Shown here piece after piece: positions 44,725 through 55,206 of a stretch of 64,000 nucleotides of DNA. Origin of the DNA: JAGPUQ01 sp036961295 (GTDB lineage Bacteria; Pseudomonadota; Gammaproteobacteria; Pseudomonadales; Porticoccaceae); contig JBALVX010000002.1 of assembly GCA_036961295.1 (NCBI GenBank), positions 248,001-312,000 on the forward strand. Direction: 5' to 3'. The stretch's first letter is position 1, and each line of letters starts with the position of its first letter. A program made the position numbers and the translations under genes. The notes beneath the pieces were generated by a model that did no database searches, was not told the origin of the DNA, and was given only the letters and a program-made list of their open reading frames with translations.

Positions 44725-44742
44725 GTGTGAACTGCGTCACAC
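44725..44742 (+). promoter_or_regulatory. CRP/Vfr-type palindromic operator
   Basis: GTGTGAACTGCGTCACAC is a perfect palindrome with 6-bp arms and contains TGTGA-N6-TCACA, the CRP consensus. It sits about 110 bp upstream of the c-di-GMP gene (minus strand) and about 230 bp upstream of the SDR at 44970. The rest of the 353-bp gap 44617-44969 shows no gene; a small upstream extension of the SDR frame is open but has no start signal. Confidence 0.6.
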
Positions 44743-44969
44743 AATTCCTGACCGATTGATTAGCATTGGCTCAATAATACAGCATACCGACTACTGCTCA
44801 CCATCAATTCCACGGCAAACTTTACTTCAAAATACGCTTCAGCCCGGAGCCAGCCGCATTAACCGTTTTGACAGCCACCTCGCAAACCATGCGGTCTTGC
44901 CATTGCGTACACATCTGTCGCACTATCACGCTGATAAGCAACGATCAAAACACCAATAGGAAACGCGCT

Positions 44970-45761
44970 ATGGAACTTGACCTACACGGCAAAACCGCAC
45001 TGGTTACCGGCAGCAACCGTGGCACCGGCCAGATTATTGCCCAGCGCTTAGCGACCGAGGGCGCGACGGTGATCGCCCACGGTTTTAATGCCGGTAGTGC
45101 CGACCATGTAGTCGAGGTTTCCGAGGTAGCCCATGCAGTATGGGGTGACTTAACCAACGAAGCCGGTTGCCAGCAGGTGGTCGATCAGGCACTGGGGAAA
45201 GTCGGCCAAATTGATATTCTGGTCAATAATTACGGCACTGCCGAGGAAAAACGCTGGCCGCAAGCCGACACCGACGACTGGCTCGATATGTACCAAAAGA
45301 ATGTGTTATCCGCTGCACGACTGATTCGGCTGTTGTCGCCGCAAATGCGAACCCTCGGTTGGGGCCGGATGATTCAACTCGGCACCATCGGCTCCACTCA
45401 GCCCAATGCTTTGCGCCCCGCCTACTATGCCGCAAAAGGCGCACTGGCCAATATTGCGGTGGGTCTTGCCAAAGAGCTCGCGGGCACCGGTATCACGGTG
45501 AACACAATTTCACCGGGGTATATTCGCACCCCGGAGATAGAAGCCGCATTTCGCACCAAAGCCAAACGCGAGGGCTGGGATGACGACTGGGAAACCATAG
45601 AAAAACGCATCGTCGCCCAACGCTTCCCTAACCCGGTGGGCCGTATCGCCACTCGAGAAGAGGTTGCGGATTTGGTGTGCTTTATCGCCAGCCAACGCGC
45701 GGGGTTTATCAACGGCCAAAATATCCGTATTGACGGCGGTGCGATTGATGTCGTGCATTAA
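44970..45761 (+). CDS. Short-chain dehydrogenase/reductase (SDR)
   Basis: Oxidoreductase of 263 residues from MELDLHGKTALVTGS. TGSNRGTGQIIAQ is the cofactor loop, NNYGTAE replaces the usual NNAG, IQLGTIGSTQP carries the catalytic Ser region (Ser shifted, with Thr at the usual place), and YYAAKGAL the Tyr/Lys pair. The C-terminal region INGQNIRIDGGAI is standard. The frame is open 34 codons upstream, but the ATG at 44970 with AGGAAA upstream gives the family N terminus. Substrate unknown; it stands alone between the c-di-GMP gene and ettA. Confidence 0.88.
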   Translation: MELDLHGKTALVTGSNRGTGQIIAQRLATEGATVIAHGFNAGSADHVVEVSEVAHAVWGDLTNEAGCQQVVDQALGKVGQIDILVNNYGTAEEKRWPQADTDDWLDMYQKNVLSAARLIRLLSPQMRTLGWGRMIQLGTIGSTQPNALRPAYYAAKGALANIAVGLAKELAGTGITVNTISPGYIRTPEIEAAFRTKAKREGWDDDWETIEKRIVAQRFPNPVGRIATREEVADLVCFIASQRAGFINGQNIRIDGGAIDVVH

Positions 45762-45887
45762 CGTCATGTATTAATGCCCAGCTCCAAATCGAGAGCGAAA
45801 AAACCCCACCGTATTTATCTCCCCCACCGAGGCATCGTTTCGGTAAAATAACCACCTTTAGTTACTTGCTGGATACCTGACTCTCTA

Positions 45888-47552
<1,665 letters not shown>

Positions 47553-47661
47553 ATACAAAATAAATGTCGGCTCATAGGGGTCCTGCTATTTAAAATTTAA
47601 GCCACTAGAAAATTAACGGCTAGTGAAGTAATGTTATTGCCGAAGATAAGGAGAAAGAGTT

Positions 47662-48237
47662 ATGAGTGTTAGCACATTTATTATTATCGGAGCGTTATTA
47701 CTGTGTTCTGGTTATGTTGTAACCATCTACAACGGCCTGGTTTCCCTAAAGCATCAGGTGTCGAAATCATGGGCTAATATTGATGTATTACTCAAACAGC
47801 GCCACGACGAACTGCCCAAACTGGTGGACACTTGCAAGCAATACATGGAATACGAGCAGGAAACACTCAACCTCATTATTGAGGCGCGCAGCTCAGTGGC
47901 TTCGGCGTCAGAAAAGAAGGATATTGGCGCGCTTGGTGCGGCGGAAACACAACTCAGATCCGGCCTGGGTCGACTGTTTGCACTTGCAGAGAACTATCCC
48001 GACCTTAAAGCCAACGAGTCGTTCCAACATTTACAGGCGCGCATAACCGATCTTGAAAACGGCATTGCTGATCGACGCGAATTCTATAACGCCTCGGTTA
48101 ATATCAACAACGTTCGTATCGAACAATTCCCCGACGTATTAATCGCCAATTTTTTTAGCTTCAAGGCCTTTGATTTGCTGGAATTTTCCGAAGGCGAATT
48201 AACAGATGTAAATGTCGGAAGTCTGTTTAAATTTTAA
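47662..48237 (+). CDS. lemA: LemA family protein
   Basis: Protein of 191 residues with one N-terminal transmembrane helix (TFIIIGALLLCSGYVVTIYN) and a long four-helix bundle outside or facing the periplasm. YNGLVSLKHQVSKSWANIDVLLKQRHDELPKLV and the later YNASVNINNVRIEQFPDVLIA are LemA signatures. Function unclear; membrane remodelling or stress roles are proposed for homologues. AAGGAG at the right distance precedes the ATG. Followed 71 bp later by a GIDE-like gene, a common neighbour of lemA. Confidence 0.93.
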   Translation: MSVSTFIIIGALLLCSGYVVTIYNGLVSLKHQVSKSWANIDVLLKQRHDELPKLVDTCKQYMEYEQETLNLIIEARSSVASASEKKDIGALGAAETQLRSGLGRLFALAENYPDLKANESFQHLQARITDLENGIADRREFYNASVNINNVRIEQFPDVLIANFFSFKAFDLLEFSEGELTDVNVGSLFKF

Positions 48238-48308
48238 ACTAGACACCTCCAGGGTTTTACTTCCCAACCATATTCAAACTCTTGCATTAGTCGGAGCACA
48301 TCCACTTT

Positions 48309-49256
48309 ATGAGCGCGTCCGGTGACCCTTCAGAATTTTTTATTTGGGCGAGCGTCTTCACCGCCGGTGCGCTATTCTGTCTGCTCAAAACTCGGAATGC
48401 ATTTAAAAAATTACGCCTTATAGAAGACATGCCCACCTCGCTGATTCGCTCGGCCAGCCAGGGTTTTACCGAGCTGGTTGGCGTCGGAAAATTATTAGCG
48501 GAGCCGCTTGTCTCACCACTGACCTCATTGCCCTGCCTGTGGTGGCGCTACAACATCGAACGCTATGAAAAAGGTGATGGGGACGAAGCTGGAGCCTGGA
48601 CCTCCGTTAAGCGCCAAACCAGTGAAATGCCTTTTAATATCGACGACGGCACTGGCCTATGTCAGGTATTTCCCGCTGGAGCAGAACTGAGTAGTCGCCA
48701 CAAGCATCGCTGGTATGGAAATAGCCTGAACCCAAATCAACATTTTATTGGTAAGCCCTCGGGCTCTAGTACCTATTTAAACCGCCTGGCCCTGGGCGGC
48801 TTTGGTCGTCGCTATCGCTTTACGGAGTATTTAATTATCGACGGGGATCCCCTTTACGTACTGGGTCACTTTGAGACCGATGCCACCGGTCATCGCACCT
48901 TAAGTGTCGACAAAGTGATGGGGGATATTTTGTCTCACTGGAAACAAGATTTTGGCGCGCTATTAGAACAATACGATACCAATGGTGACCGCGAACTTTG
49001 CTTAAAAGAATGGCGACAAGTACGTGCTGCTGCGGAAAGATCTGCCTTAAAGCAACAAGCGAAATACAGCACACTACCGGCGGAGCACAGCATACGAAAA
49101 CCAGAGGGTCGCGGCTTGCCTTTTATTATTGGTCATACCGAACAGACAAAACTAAGCCGGTCTTTTGGTATTCAATCGATCGCTTACGCACTTGGGTTTC
49201 TGGGTTCAGGTTCTATTTCAGCCTGGCTGTGGAGCGCTACTGGATGGTTAAACTAA
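48309..49256 (+). CDS. GIDE-domain membrane protein with EF-hand-like loop
   Basis: Protein of 315 residues with hydrophobic segments at both ends (about 10-27 and 290-312). The middle (about 60-195) resembles the GIDE domain of MUL1-type E3 ligases: LVSPLTSLPCLWWRYNIERY, then EMPFNIDDGTGLCQVFPAGAEL and YRFTEYLIIDGDPLYVLGHF. No RING cysteine pairs are visible, so ligase activity is not implied. Residues 223-234 (DTNGDRELCLKE) fit a calcium-binding EF-hand loop with Asp/Asn/Asp at 1, 3, 5 and Glu at 12, though the usual Gly at 6 is Arg. Pairing with lemA is typical for this family. Confidence 0.8.
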   Translation: MSASGDPSEFFIWASVFTAGALFCLLKTRNAFKKLRLIEDMPTSLIRSASQGFTELVGVGKLLAEPLVSPLTSLPCLWWRYNIERYEKGDGDEAGAWTSVKRQTSEMPFNIDDGTGLCQVFPAGAELSSRHKHRWYGNSLNPNQHFIGKPSGSSTYLNRLALGGFGRRYRFTEYLIIDGDPLYVLGHFETDATGHRTLSVDKVMGDILSHWKQDFGALLEQYDTNGDRELCLKEWRQVRAAAERSALKQQAKYSTLPAEHSIRKPEGRGLPFIIGHTEQTKLSRSFGIQSIAYALGFLGSGSISAWLWSATGWLN

Positions 49257-49287
49257 ACCCATTAACCAATTTTTTCCATTAAAATTA

Positions 49288-50106
49288 TCAAGGTATTGGT
49301 CGCACCCAAATATCCAGCTCTCGGGCAACGCCCAGAGCATCCCACCCGGCTTCCGCCGCCGAGCGACTAGCAAACTCACCATAGGTGACGACAAACAGTT
49401 GTTTACCCTCGCGACTTACCGGCGATACGTTCACACCCATTTTTTGCAATTGCTCGCGCTGCACAAACTCTAATGCAAGCTCTTCCCGGTCAAAGGCCGC
49501 GAGCTGAACGGTATAATTATTTTTTGAACCAACTAGAGCTGAATTGCTTACAACCCGATTAATGGATACTTCTTCGGCATTAACCGAAGAAGTATTATCA
49601 CTAGTTATACCCTTGGGTAATGCTCCTTCGGGTGATGTTTGCGGGCGGATCTCGTCCGACCACACTTCAAATGCCGGTTCGGGTTGTGGTGTAGGTGCTG
49701 GACGGGATTCAACAACGACAGCAGCTTCATCTTGATTTTCTTTATTCGCCTCTTTATTCGCCTCTGTGCCATCAAGTCCGGGCAACCGTTCGCGCCAGGA
49801 TAATTGCCGACGATCCCCCATCATCACCGAGCTGCGCACCGGATCACTTTTAGGTTTCTTGACGGCGCCGTCACTCGCACTGACTACTACTTTATCCGCG
49901 TTAGCTTTATCAATAATAATTGCTCCCACGACGCGGCCATTGCGCATTGGTCGCTGATGACATTGCCAACTTTTAGTACCCGGCTCACCATCGCAATGCC
50001 AGCCGATGTAAGTAGCCTGCTTTTCACTTTGAGGGGAACTGGAGCAAGCAGCCAACGCAAGGATCAGCAAGATCATTAACAAACATTTAAGCGGCAAAAC
50101 TTTCAC
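49288..50106 (-). CDS. SPOR-domain lipoprotein
   Basis: Protein of 272 residues with a lipoprotein signal (LLILALAACSS, lipidated Cys about 21) and a C-terminal SPOR domain (about 195-270: YTVQLAAFDREELALEFV, LFVVTYGEFASRSAAEAGW). The middle is Pro/Glu-rich and disordered, with a duplicated EANKEANKE stretch. SPOR domains bind denuded peptidoglycan at division sites, so a role in envelope or septum is likely. It lies convergent with the GIDE-like gene; 138 bp separate it from DUF4404. Confidence 0.87.
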   Translation of the reverse strand: MKVLPLKCLLMILLILALAACSSSPQSEKQATYIGWHCDGEPGTKSWQCHQRPMRNGRVVGAIIIDKANADKVVVSASDGAVKKPKSDPVRSSVMMGDRRQLSWRERLPGLDGTEANKEANKENQDEAAVVVESRPAPTPQPEPAFEVWSDEIRPQTSPEGALPKGITSDNTSSVNAEEVSINRVVSNSALVGSKNNYTVQLAAFDREELALEFVQREQLQKMGVNVSPVSREGKQLFVVTYGEFASRSAAEAGWDALGVARELDIWVRPIP

Positions 50107-50243
50107 CGGGACATCTCTCCGCTGCGCAACTTCTCTACAAATTTAACCATCGGTTTTTTCCTTCATTCCGTAATATATCCGATGAGATACGCCCATGAGA
50201 AGCGCCCACAGAAGACTCGATTGTTGATCGCTACGCGACGAGT

Positions 50244-50510
50244 TTAGATCCCCAGACTAGACAGCGTATTAGCCAGGCGCTCCACCGCTCCGGCCAGTCG
50301 CGGATGGCTGACTTCAAACCGCGTAGCCACCTGCCTTAGCCGCTCTCGCAAGGCATGGTGCTCCGCGCCTTGATCTGCAGCGCCTTCGGACGTTAGCGTT
50401 GTCACATCTTCCACCACCCTCGACAGCAAGTCGAGATCGTCGTCGCCCAGGGCAGCTTTATTAAGTTCTTGTTGTAGGGCTTCTATTTCCGCCAGTAGTA
50501 CCTTGTCCAT
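50244..50510 (-). CDS. DUF4404 family protein
   Basis: Small soluble all-helical protein of 88 residues. LLAEIEALQQELNKAALGDDDLDLL opens the domain and HPRLAGAVERLANTLSSLGI is the conserved C-terminal helix of DUF4404. No signal or membrane segment; function unknown. Divergent from amtB across a 355-bp control region. Confidence 0.85.
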   Translation of the reverse strand: MDKVLLAEIEALQQELNKAALGDDDLDLLSRVVEDVTTLTSEGAADQGAEHHALRERLRQVATRFEVSHPRLAGAVERLANTLSSLGI

Positions 50511-50637
50511 TCTATGTTCCTCTCATCATTTAATAAGCCGCATTGAACCCCTGTCCTGTCCGGGTCGTCAATGGCCACTTAGAGTATCCCGACCTTTGCT
50601 TGATCTGGATCGGGGGATTAGACTAATAGCTCGCATC

Positions 50638-50682
50638 CTACTAAAGCACACACTACTAAAACACGCTCGACTAAAGCAGCCG
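50638..50682 (+). repeat. Three 15-bp tandem repeats upstream of amtB
   Basis: CTACTAAAGCACACA, CTACTAAAACACGCT and CGACTAAAGCAGCCG follow each other without gap, 42 bp upstream of the sigma-54 element. They have no clear NtrC match; only an isolated half-site GCACC follows at 50685-50689. Confidence 0.75.
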
Positions 50683-50723
50683 ACGCACCAATACTGAACT
50701 AATCTACACACTAACCTGGTGAT

Positions 50724-50739
50724 CGGCACAATAATTGCT
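50724..50739 (+). promoter_or_regulatory. Sigma-54 promoter of amtB
   Basis: CGGCACAATAATTGCT matches TGGCAYRNNNNTTGCW except for the first base, with correct GG-N10-GC spacing. Predicted start near 50750, leaving a leader of about 115 nt. Together with the repeats and the hairpin this accounts for most of the 355-bp gap 50511-50865. Confidence 0.7.
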
Positions 50740-50776
50740 GTTTTATATTAAGACCCCGATAGAAGTCGGTATTTTT

Positions 50777-50811
50777 GAGCCATTACGCCCTAAAGTGGCG
50801 CGCAATGGCTC
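50777..50811 (+). other. Hairpin in the amtB leader
   Basis: GAGCCATT (50777-50784) pairs with AATGGCTC (50804-50811), and inside it CGCC (50786-50789) pairs with GGCG (50797-50800) around a 7-nt loop. It begins about 27 nt into the predicted transcript. No U-run follows. Confidence 0.55.
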
Positions 50812-50865
50812 GCGCAGAAGAAATAACGCACCACTACGAAACATCAATAACCAGGACAGCGCCCT

Positions 50866-52176
50866 ATGTTGAACATGACCTCCATCCTTAAATACGCCTC
50901 AGTCTTTCTGACGCTGCTTGCACTACCCAGTTTGGGGCATGCCGACACGCTAAATGAAGCCAACACTGCCTGGATTATGACCGCGACCGCTCTGGTGTTG
51001 TTTATGACCGTCCCCGGCTTGTCGCTATTTTATGGCGGCCTGGTGCGCTCCAAAAACGTGCTGTCGATTCTGATGCAGTGTTTTGCCATCACCTGTGGTG
51101 CGTCCATCGTCTGGTTCGTTTGCGGTTACAGCCTGGCGTTTACCGATGGCGGCAGCGCCAATGCCTGGATAGGCGGCTGGGATCAGGCCTTCTTCGCCAA
51201 TATGGGAGAGGATACTCTCAGCGGCGATATCCCGGAAAGCGTGTTCGCATTGTTTCAAATGACCTTCGCCATCATTACCCCGGCACTGATCATTGGTGCA
51301 TATGCAGAACGTATTAAGTTTTCCTCTATGATAGTTTTCAGCATGCTTTGGCTGTTAATCGTCTATGTGCCCGTCACTCACTGGGTATGGGGCGGCGGCT
51401 GGTTGGCCCAAAAAGGCTTACTCGATTTTGCTGGCGGCACGGTAGTGCATATCACCGCCGGGGTTGCGGCACTGGTTGCAGCCATCGTGATCGGCAACCG
51501 CAAGGGTTTCGGCACTCAGGCGATGCCTCCTCACAACCTCACCATGTCAGTTATGGGCGCGGGTATGCTCTGGGTGGGCTGGTTTGGTTTTAACGGCGGC
51601 TCGGCACTGGCCGCCAACGGCGACGCCGGTATGGCAATGCTGGTGACGCATATCTCAGCGGCCGCTGGCTCGCTGGCGTGGATGATGATGGAGTGGATTC
51701 GCCACGGCAAACCTTCTGTCCTCGGTATTGTTACGGGCATGGTCGCAGGACTCGGCACCATCACCCCCGCCTCAGGTTTTGTGGGCCCAGGCGGCGCGGT
51801 AGTGATTGGCTTTAGTGCGGGCATTATCTGCTACTTCGCCACCCAGGCCATCAAAATCAAATTCAAAATCGACGATTCCCTCGATGTATTCCCCGTTCAC
51901 GGCATCGGCGGCATCCTCGGCACCATCCTTGCGGGCGTATTTGCCTCCGATCAACTCGGCGTGTTCAGCGGTCAGGGTTATAACGAAGGCATGGTCATGG
52001 GTTCGCAAGTTGGCGTGCAGTTTATTGGTGTTGCCGCCACCGTTGTATTTACCGGCGTGGTCACTTTTGTCTTGCTAAAAGTACTCGACCTAACCATGGG
52101 CTTGCGCGTTACCCCCGAGGAAGAAACCCAGGGACTGGACCTGGTGCTTCACGATGAGCGCGGTTACGATTTGTAA
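50866..52176 (+). CDS. amtB: Ammonium transporter AmtB
   Basis: Trimeric ammonium channel of the inner membrane. The 436 residues start with a signal peptide (ending near GHADTL), as in E. coli AmtB, followed by eleven membrane helices. MTVPGLSLFYGGLVRSKNVLS, FDFAGGTVVHIT (first pore His), HNLTMSVMGAGMLWVGWFGFNGGSA and VFPVHGIGGILGTI (second pore His) are family signatures. No glnK is adjacent on either side, unlike the usual glnK-amtB operon. It is transcribed from a predicted RpoN promoter and ends at a very strong terminator. Confidence 0.96.
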   Translation: MLNMTSILKYASVFLTLLALPSLGHADTLNEANTAWIMTATALVLFMTVPGLSLFYGGLVRSKNVLSILMQCFAITCGASIVWFVCGYSLAFTDGGSANAWIGGWDQAFFANMGEDTLSGDIPESVFALFQMTFAIITPALIIGAYAERIKFSSMIVFSMLWLLIVYVPVTHWVWGGGWLAQKGLLDFAGGTVVHITAGVAALVAAIVIGNRKGFGTQAMPPHNLTMSVMGAGMLWVGWFGFNGGSALAANGDAGMAMLVTHISAAAGSLAWMMMEWIRHGKPSVLGIVTGMVAGLGTITPASGFVGPGGAVVIGFSAGIICYFATQAIKIKFKIDDSLDVFPVHGIGGILGTILAGVFASDQLGVFSGQGYNEGMVMGSQVGVQFIGVAATVVFTGVVTFVLLKVLDLTMGLRVTPEEETQGLDLVLHDERGYDL

Positions 52177-52208
52177 CGCCTTCCACGTTTTTAAAAAAAT
52201 TGCTTTAA

Positions 52209-52267
52209 AACAAGCGCAAAACAAAAAAGGCCAACATTACGTTGGCCTTTTTTGTTTTGCGCTTGTT
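52209..52267. terminator. Bidirectional terminator with a 27-bp perfect stem
   Basis: Bases 52209-52235 and 52241-52267 are exact reverse complements around the loop ATTAC. The inner part, A6-GGCCAAC / GTTGGCC-T6, is a classical terminator for both strands; the stem then continues for another 14 bp. It serves amtB (plus) and the btuB operon (minus). Confidence 0.95.
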
Positions 52268-52331
52268 AAGGGGCTTTTTAGTTAGTGGCTAGTTAAACAA
52301 CCAGCCACGCTAAACCTTTTAAGCGCCACGT

Positions 52332-52856
52332 TTAATTAAGCACCACTTTGGTTTTGCCTTCTTGCGCACGACTCTTTACCCAATGCTCCAAAGCGAACAG
52401 CACCGTAGCGTAGAGCAACGTTGCAATTAAGGTATTGTGGAAAAACGGCAGCGCCGCTGCATAACAGGCGAGCAGGCCGGTCATATCGCGGGGATACAAT
52501 TCTTGTATCCACCAAACGCCCGCATTACTAATTATGAAGAATAACAGCGCCCCGCCAAAGCCCGCTCCGGCCAGGGTTAGTACCCCGCGCTTATCGCCGA
52601 GTAGCCGCCCCGCCAACACCACTAAAGCCATCGCCACATAGACGAAAATCATAGTGCCGTGAAAACCTAACACCAGATCGGCCAGCAACATTGCCGCCAG
52701 TGGCGCAATTAGCGCCAGGCGACGATCCATCAACACCGCGCCGCTGAACAGGGCCATGGCGACCACTGGCGAAAAATTGGGCGGATGAGGCAACAAACGA
52801 CTCAAAGCTGCGACCAGCACGGCGACAATAAAAATAAGGGTGGATGGCTGTTTCAT
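52332..52856 (-). CDS. DUF6580 family membrane protein, candidate vitamin B12 uptake component
   Basis: Integral membrane protein of 174 residues with five or six hydrophobic segments and a short charged C terminus. SRLLPHPPNFSPVVAMALFSGAVL, LADLVLGFH and the late PFFHNTLIATLLYATVLF resemble the DUF6580 putative transporter family, similar in size and layout to substrate-binding (S) components of ECF transporters. It lies 57 bp behind btuB and has no promoter or terminator in between, so it should be under the same B12 riboswitch. This supports, but does not prove, a role in carrying cobalamin or a precursor across the inner membrane; no btuCDF genes are in the window. Confidence 0.78.
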   Translation of the reverse strand: MKQPSTLIFIVAVLVAALSRLLPHPPNFSPVVAMALFSGAVLMDRRLALIAPLAAMLLADLVLGFHGTMIFVYVAMALVVLAGRLLGDKRGVLTLAGAGFGGALLFFIISNAGVWWIQELYPRDMTGLLACYAAALPFFHNTLIATLLYATVLFALEHWVKSRAQEGKTKVVLN

Positions 52857-52913
52857 AAAAATCTCCGGTCAATCAATGTAGGTAATATTGGTAGTAAGGG
52901 CTTAACCTGATCC

Positions 52914-54992
52914 TTAGTAATCATACGCCAAGCTCACCATTAAACTGCGCTCGGCAGAAGGGAACAAGGCTTTAGATCCGTAGAAAGAGGTAAATTCGCT
53001 GTATTCCTTCTCGCTGATATTGTTCAACCGGGCCTGTAGGGTCCAGTTCTGCCGCTGCCAGCTCGCGGCGAGATTAAATACGGTATAACCACCTAGCTCT
53101 TCGACGGTACTGGCAAAATCCAGTTGTCGGGAGCCCACATACACGGCCTCGGCAAAGATATTAAGCGCTTTACTCACCTGGTAATTAGCGTTTAGCTTAG
53201 CTAGATGACGAGCCACATCGGGAATGCGATTGCCATCGTACACCCCTTCAACAAAGGTGGCATCGATATAGGTATACACCGTGTGCAACTCAAATTTATC
53301 ACCGGCCTGCCAGGCGAACTCCGCCGTAGCACCCCGTCGCCGCGTATCGTCCAGGTTGGTGTTGGCGCCAAAAAAACCGAGCGCGGAGTCATAGGCAATT
53401 TCATTTTCATTATCGTGCTGAAACAGCGCCAGATTCAGCTGCGTATCAGTCCAGCGCCACTGACTACCCAATTCCCAGGCCACGCCGCGCTGTACATCCA
53501 GCAAGTTTAAGGTGCCAAAAAAATCGACATTTTCATCGGCCAAAGGAAAACGGAAGGTTTCATCCCGATTGAGATAAATACGCCAGGCGCTTTCACCCCA
53601 AATCTCGCTCGCCCAAGCGCCGGGGCGCCAGCTAACACCAATATTGTGCACGGTTACACCTTGATCGTATTCAACTCCATAGGGTTCCACATCGATATCG
53701 AGCCGGGCATGACGCACGCCTCCCTGAATATCGAGATTATCGAAGGGAGAAAACAGCAGGTGTAAGTATTCACTGCTTTTCTGATGGCTTTGTTGGGAGC
53801 CAGTCAGGCCGAAGCCGAAGTCCACCATAAAACCATAGTCCACTCGCTCCTTATCCAGACCCAGCGTCGCCCTCAAGTGATCGACCTTAATAATTAATCG
53901 GGGGTCGAACAATTTTACCCGCCGATCCTGTAGCGACACCGCAGTACCAAAGCCGGATACGGAATCAATGGTCGCCGCTTCATTGCGATCACTGTAGCTT
54001 GCTCTCAATTCCACATGCTCGCCAAAGAGCTGGTTAACGCCGATACGGGTTACTCGATTATCCACCGCATAGTCATTAAAACTACCACCCGCCTGGCGAC
54101 GATCTACCGCCACCTGATTTGCGAACAAGGCCCCGGTAAGCAAGTGCTCACTATCGCTTTGTCGGCCCTCTATATAAACCTCGCCACTACTGTGCCGATA
54201 GCCCAGTAAAGCGCTGTAGTTTTCGTAATTAAGGCTGGTGTCGTCGCGATAGGCATCCGCGCGTTCTAACTCAGTATTCAGCCGATAATAAACACCGGAA
54301 GCCAGCTCATTTTGATAGCTGGCCTGATAGGTTTCGTTGTCGTAATTACCGCGCCCGACGCGCACGCTACCAGCAGCGGAATCCGCTCGCCTGGTAATAA
54401 TATTAATCACGCCACCGACGGCCTGGTCGCCGTATAAGGCACCAGCACCACCTTCCAGAATTTCTACGCGCTCCACATCGCCCAAATTAACCGCGGTGAG
54501 ATCCGGGCCACCGAGATCGGTGTTATTCAATTTCCGGCCATCCACTAAAACCAACAGATTTTGTGAGCCGCTAAAACCCCGTAGAGACAGGCTACTCGCC
54601 CGGTCGATACCGCTACTGTCACGCACCTGCACGGCACTGTGGTTGCGCAGCAAATCTGCAACCGTGCGCACACCACTGCGAGCGATGTCTTGTTGATCAA
54701 TCACCCGCACCGTGGTGGCGACACGATCCAGGCTGTAGGGTGAGCGAGTCGCCGTGACTATTATTTCTTCTTCTATTTCCTCTTTTATTCCCTCTTCCAT
54801 TCCCTTTTCGACGACGATCTGGTCTTCGGCAAGTGGCTCGGCTGCGCTAGCCGACACGCTATTTAAGCCAAGTAAGACGCTGGCAAATAACACCGCGGTC
54901 GAGCGACGCCAGCCAATAAAGGCTGCTGTCTCTGCATTCTGAGATAAGGAGGTCTGTGGATAAACAGATAAATTTAATGGATTAGATTTCAT
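52914..54992 (-). CDS. btuB: TonB-dependent vitamin B12 receptor BtuB
   Basis: Outer-membrane receptor of 692 residues. Signal peptide to about residue 45 (LFASVLLGLNSVSASA), then an acidic linker with repeated Glu (KGMEEGIKEEIEEE), the TonB box IIVTATRS, the plug domain (RVIDQQDIARSGVRTVADLL, LVDGRKLNNTDLGGPDL, VERVEILEGGAGALYGDQAVGGVINI) and a 22-strand barrel ending in a C-terminal aromatic (LMVSLAYDY). The frame is open up to 55199, but that region is riboswitch leader; the ATG at 54992 has AGGGAA upstream and gives the signal peptide. Cobalamin as substrate follows from the riboswitch. Confidence 0.93.
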   Translation of the reverse strand: MKSNPLNLSVYPQTSLSQNAETAAFIGWRRSTAVLFASVLLGLNSVSASAAEPLAEDQIVVEKGMEEGIKEEIEEEIIVTATRSPYSLDRVATTVRVIDQQDIARSGVRTVADLLRNHSAVQVRDSSGIDRASSLSLRGFSGSQNLLVLVDGRKLNNTDLGGPDLTAVNLGDVERVEILEGGAGALYGDQAVGGVINIITRRADSAAGSVRVGRGNYDNETYQASYQNELASGVYYRLNTELERADAYRDDTSLNYENYSALLGYRHSSGEVYIEGRQSDSEHLLTGALFANQVAVDRRQAGGSFNDYAVDNRVTRIGVNQLFGEHVELRASYSDRNEAATIDSVSGFGTAVSLQDRRVKLFDPRLIIKVDHLRATLGLDKERVDYGFMVDFGFGLTGSQQSHQKSSEYLHLLFSPFDNLDIQGGVRHARLDIDVEPYGVEYDQGVTVHNIGVSWRPGAWASEIWGESAWRIYLNRDETFRFPLADENVDFFGTLNLLDVQRGVAWELGSQWRWTDTQLNLALFQHDNENEIAYDSALGFFGANTNLDDTRRRGATAEFAWQAGDKFELHTVYTYIDATFVEGVYDGNRIPDVARHLAKLNANYQVSKALNIFAEAVYVGSRQLDFASTVEELGGYTVFNLAASWQRQNWTLQARLNNISEKEYSEFTSFYGSKALFPSAERSLMVSLAYDY

Positions 54993-55206
54993 AAGATATT
55001 CCCTGCAAGTGCGTGAGCAATAACAAGGTCGTAACGAACACCAGGCAATAGAAAACCTGATGGCGAGATGGGCGGGAACACAGCAGTGAACCACCGCAGG
55101 CTCAGTCGATACGACTTTGCACCTGCGCTGCACAGCGCGCCACCGTGAGAAAACACAGTCGCACGCTTCACAATGGTTACCTCGACCATTGATAGACAAC
55201 GCAGTT

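Noticed and set aside
50796..50810. Second sigma-54-like element TGGCGCGCAATGGCT before amtB
   Set aside because: The GG-to-GC distance is 9 bp instead of 10, and it forms part of the leader hairpin.
54993..55199. Upstream in-frame extension of btuB by 69 codons
   Set aside because: It runs through the leader just after the B12 box, has no signal-peptide logic and lacks a start signal; the ATG at 54992 has a ribosome-binding site and a proper signal peptide.
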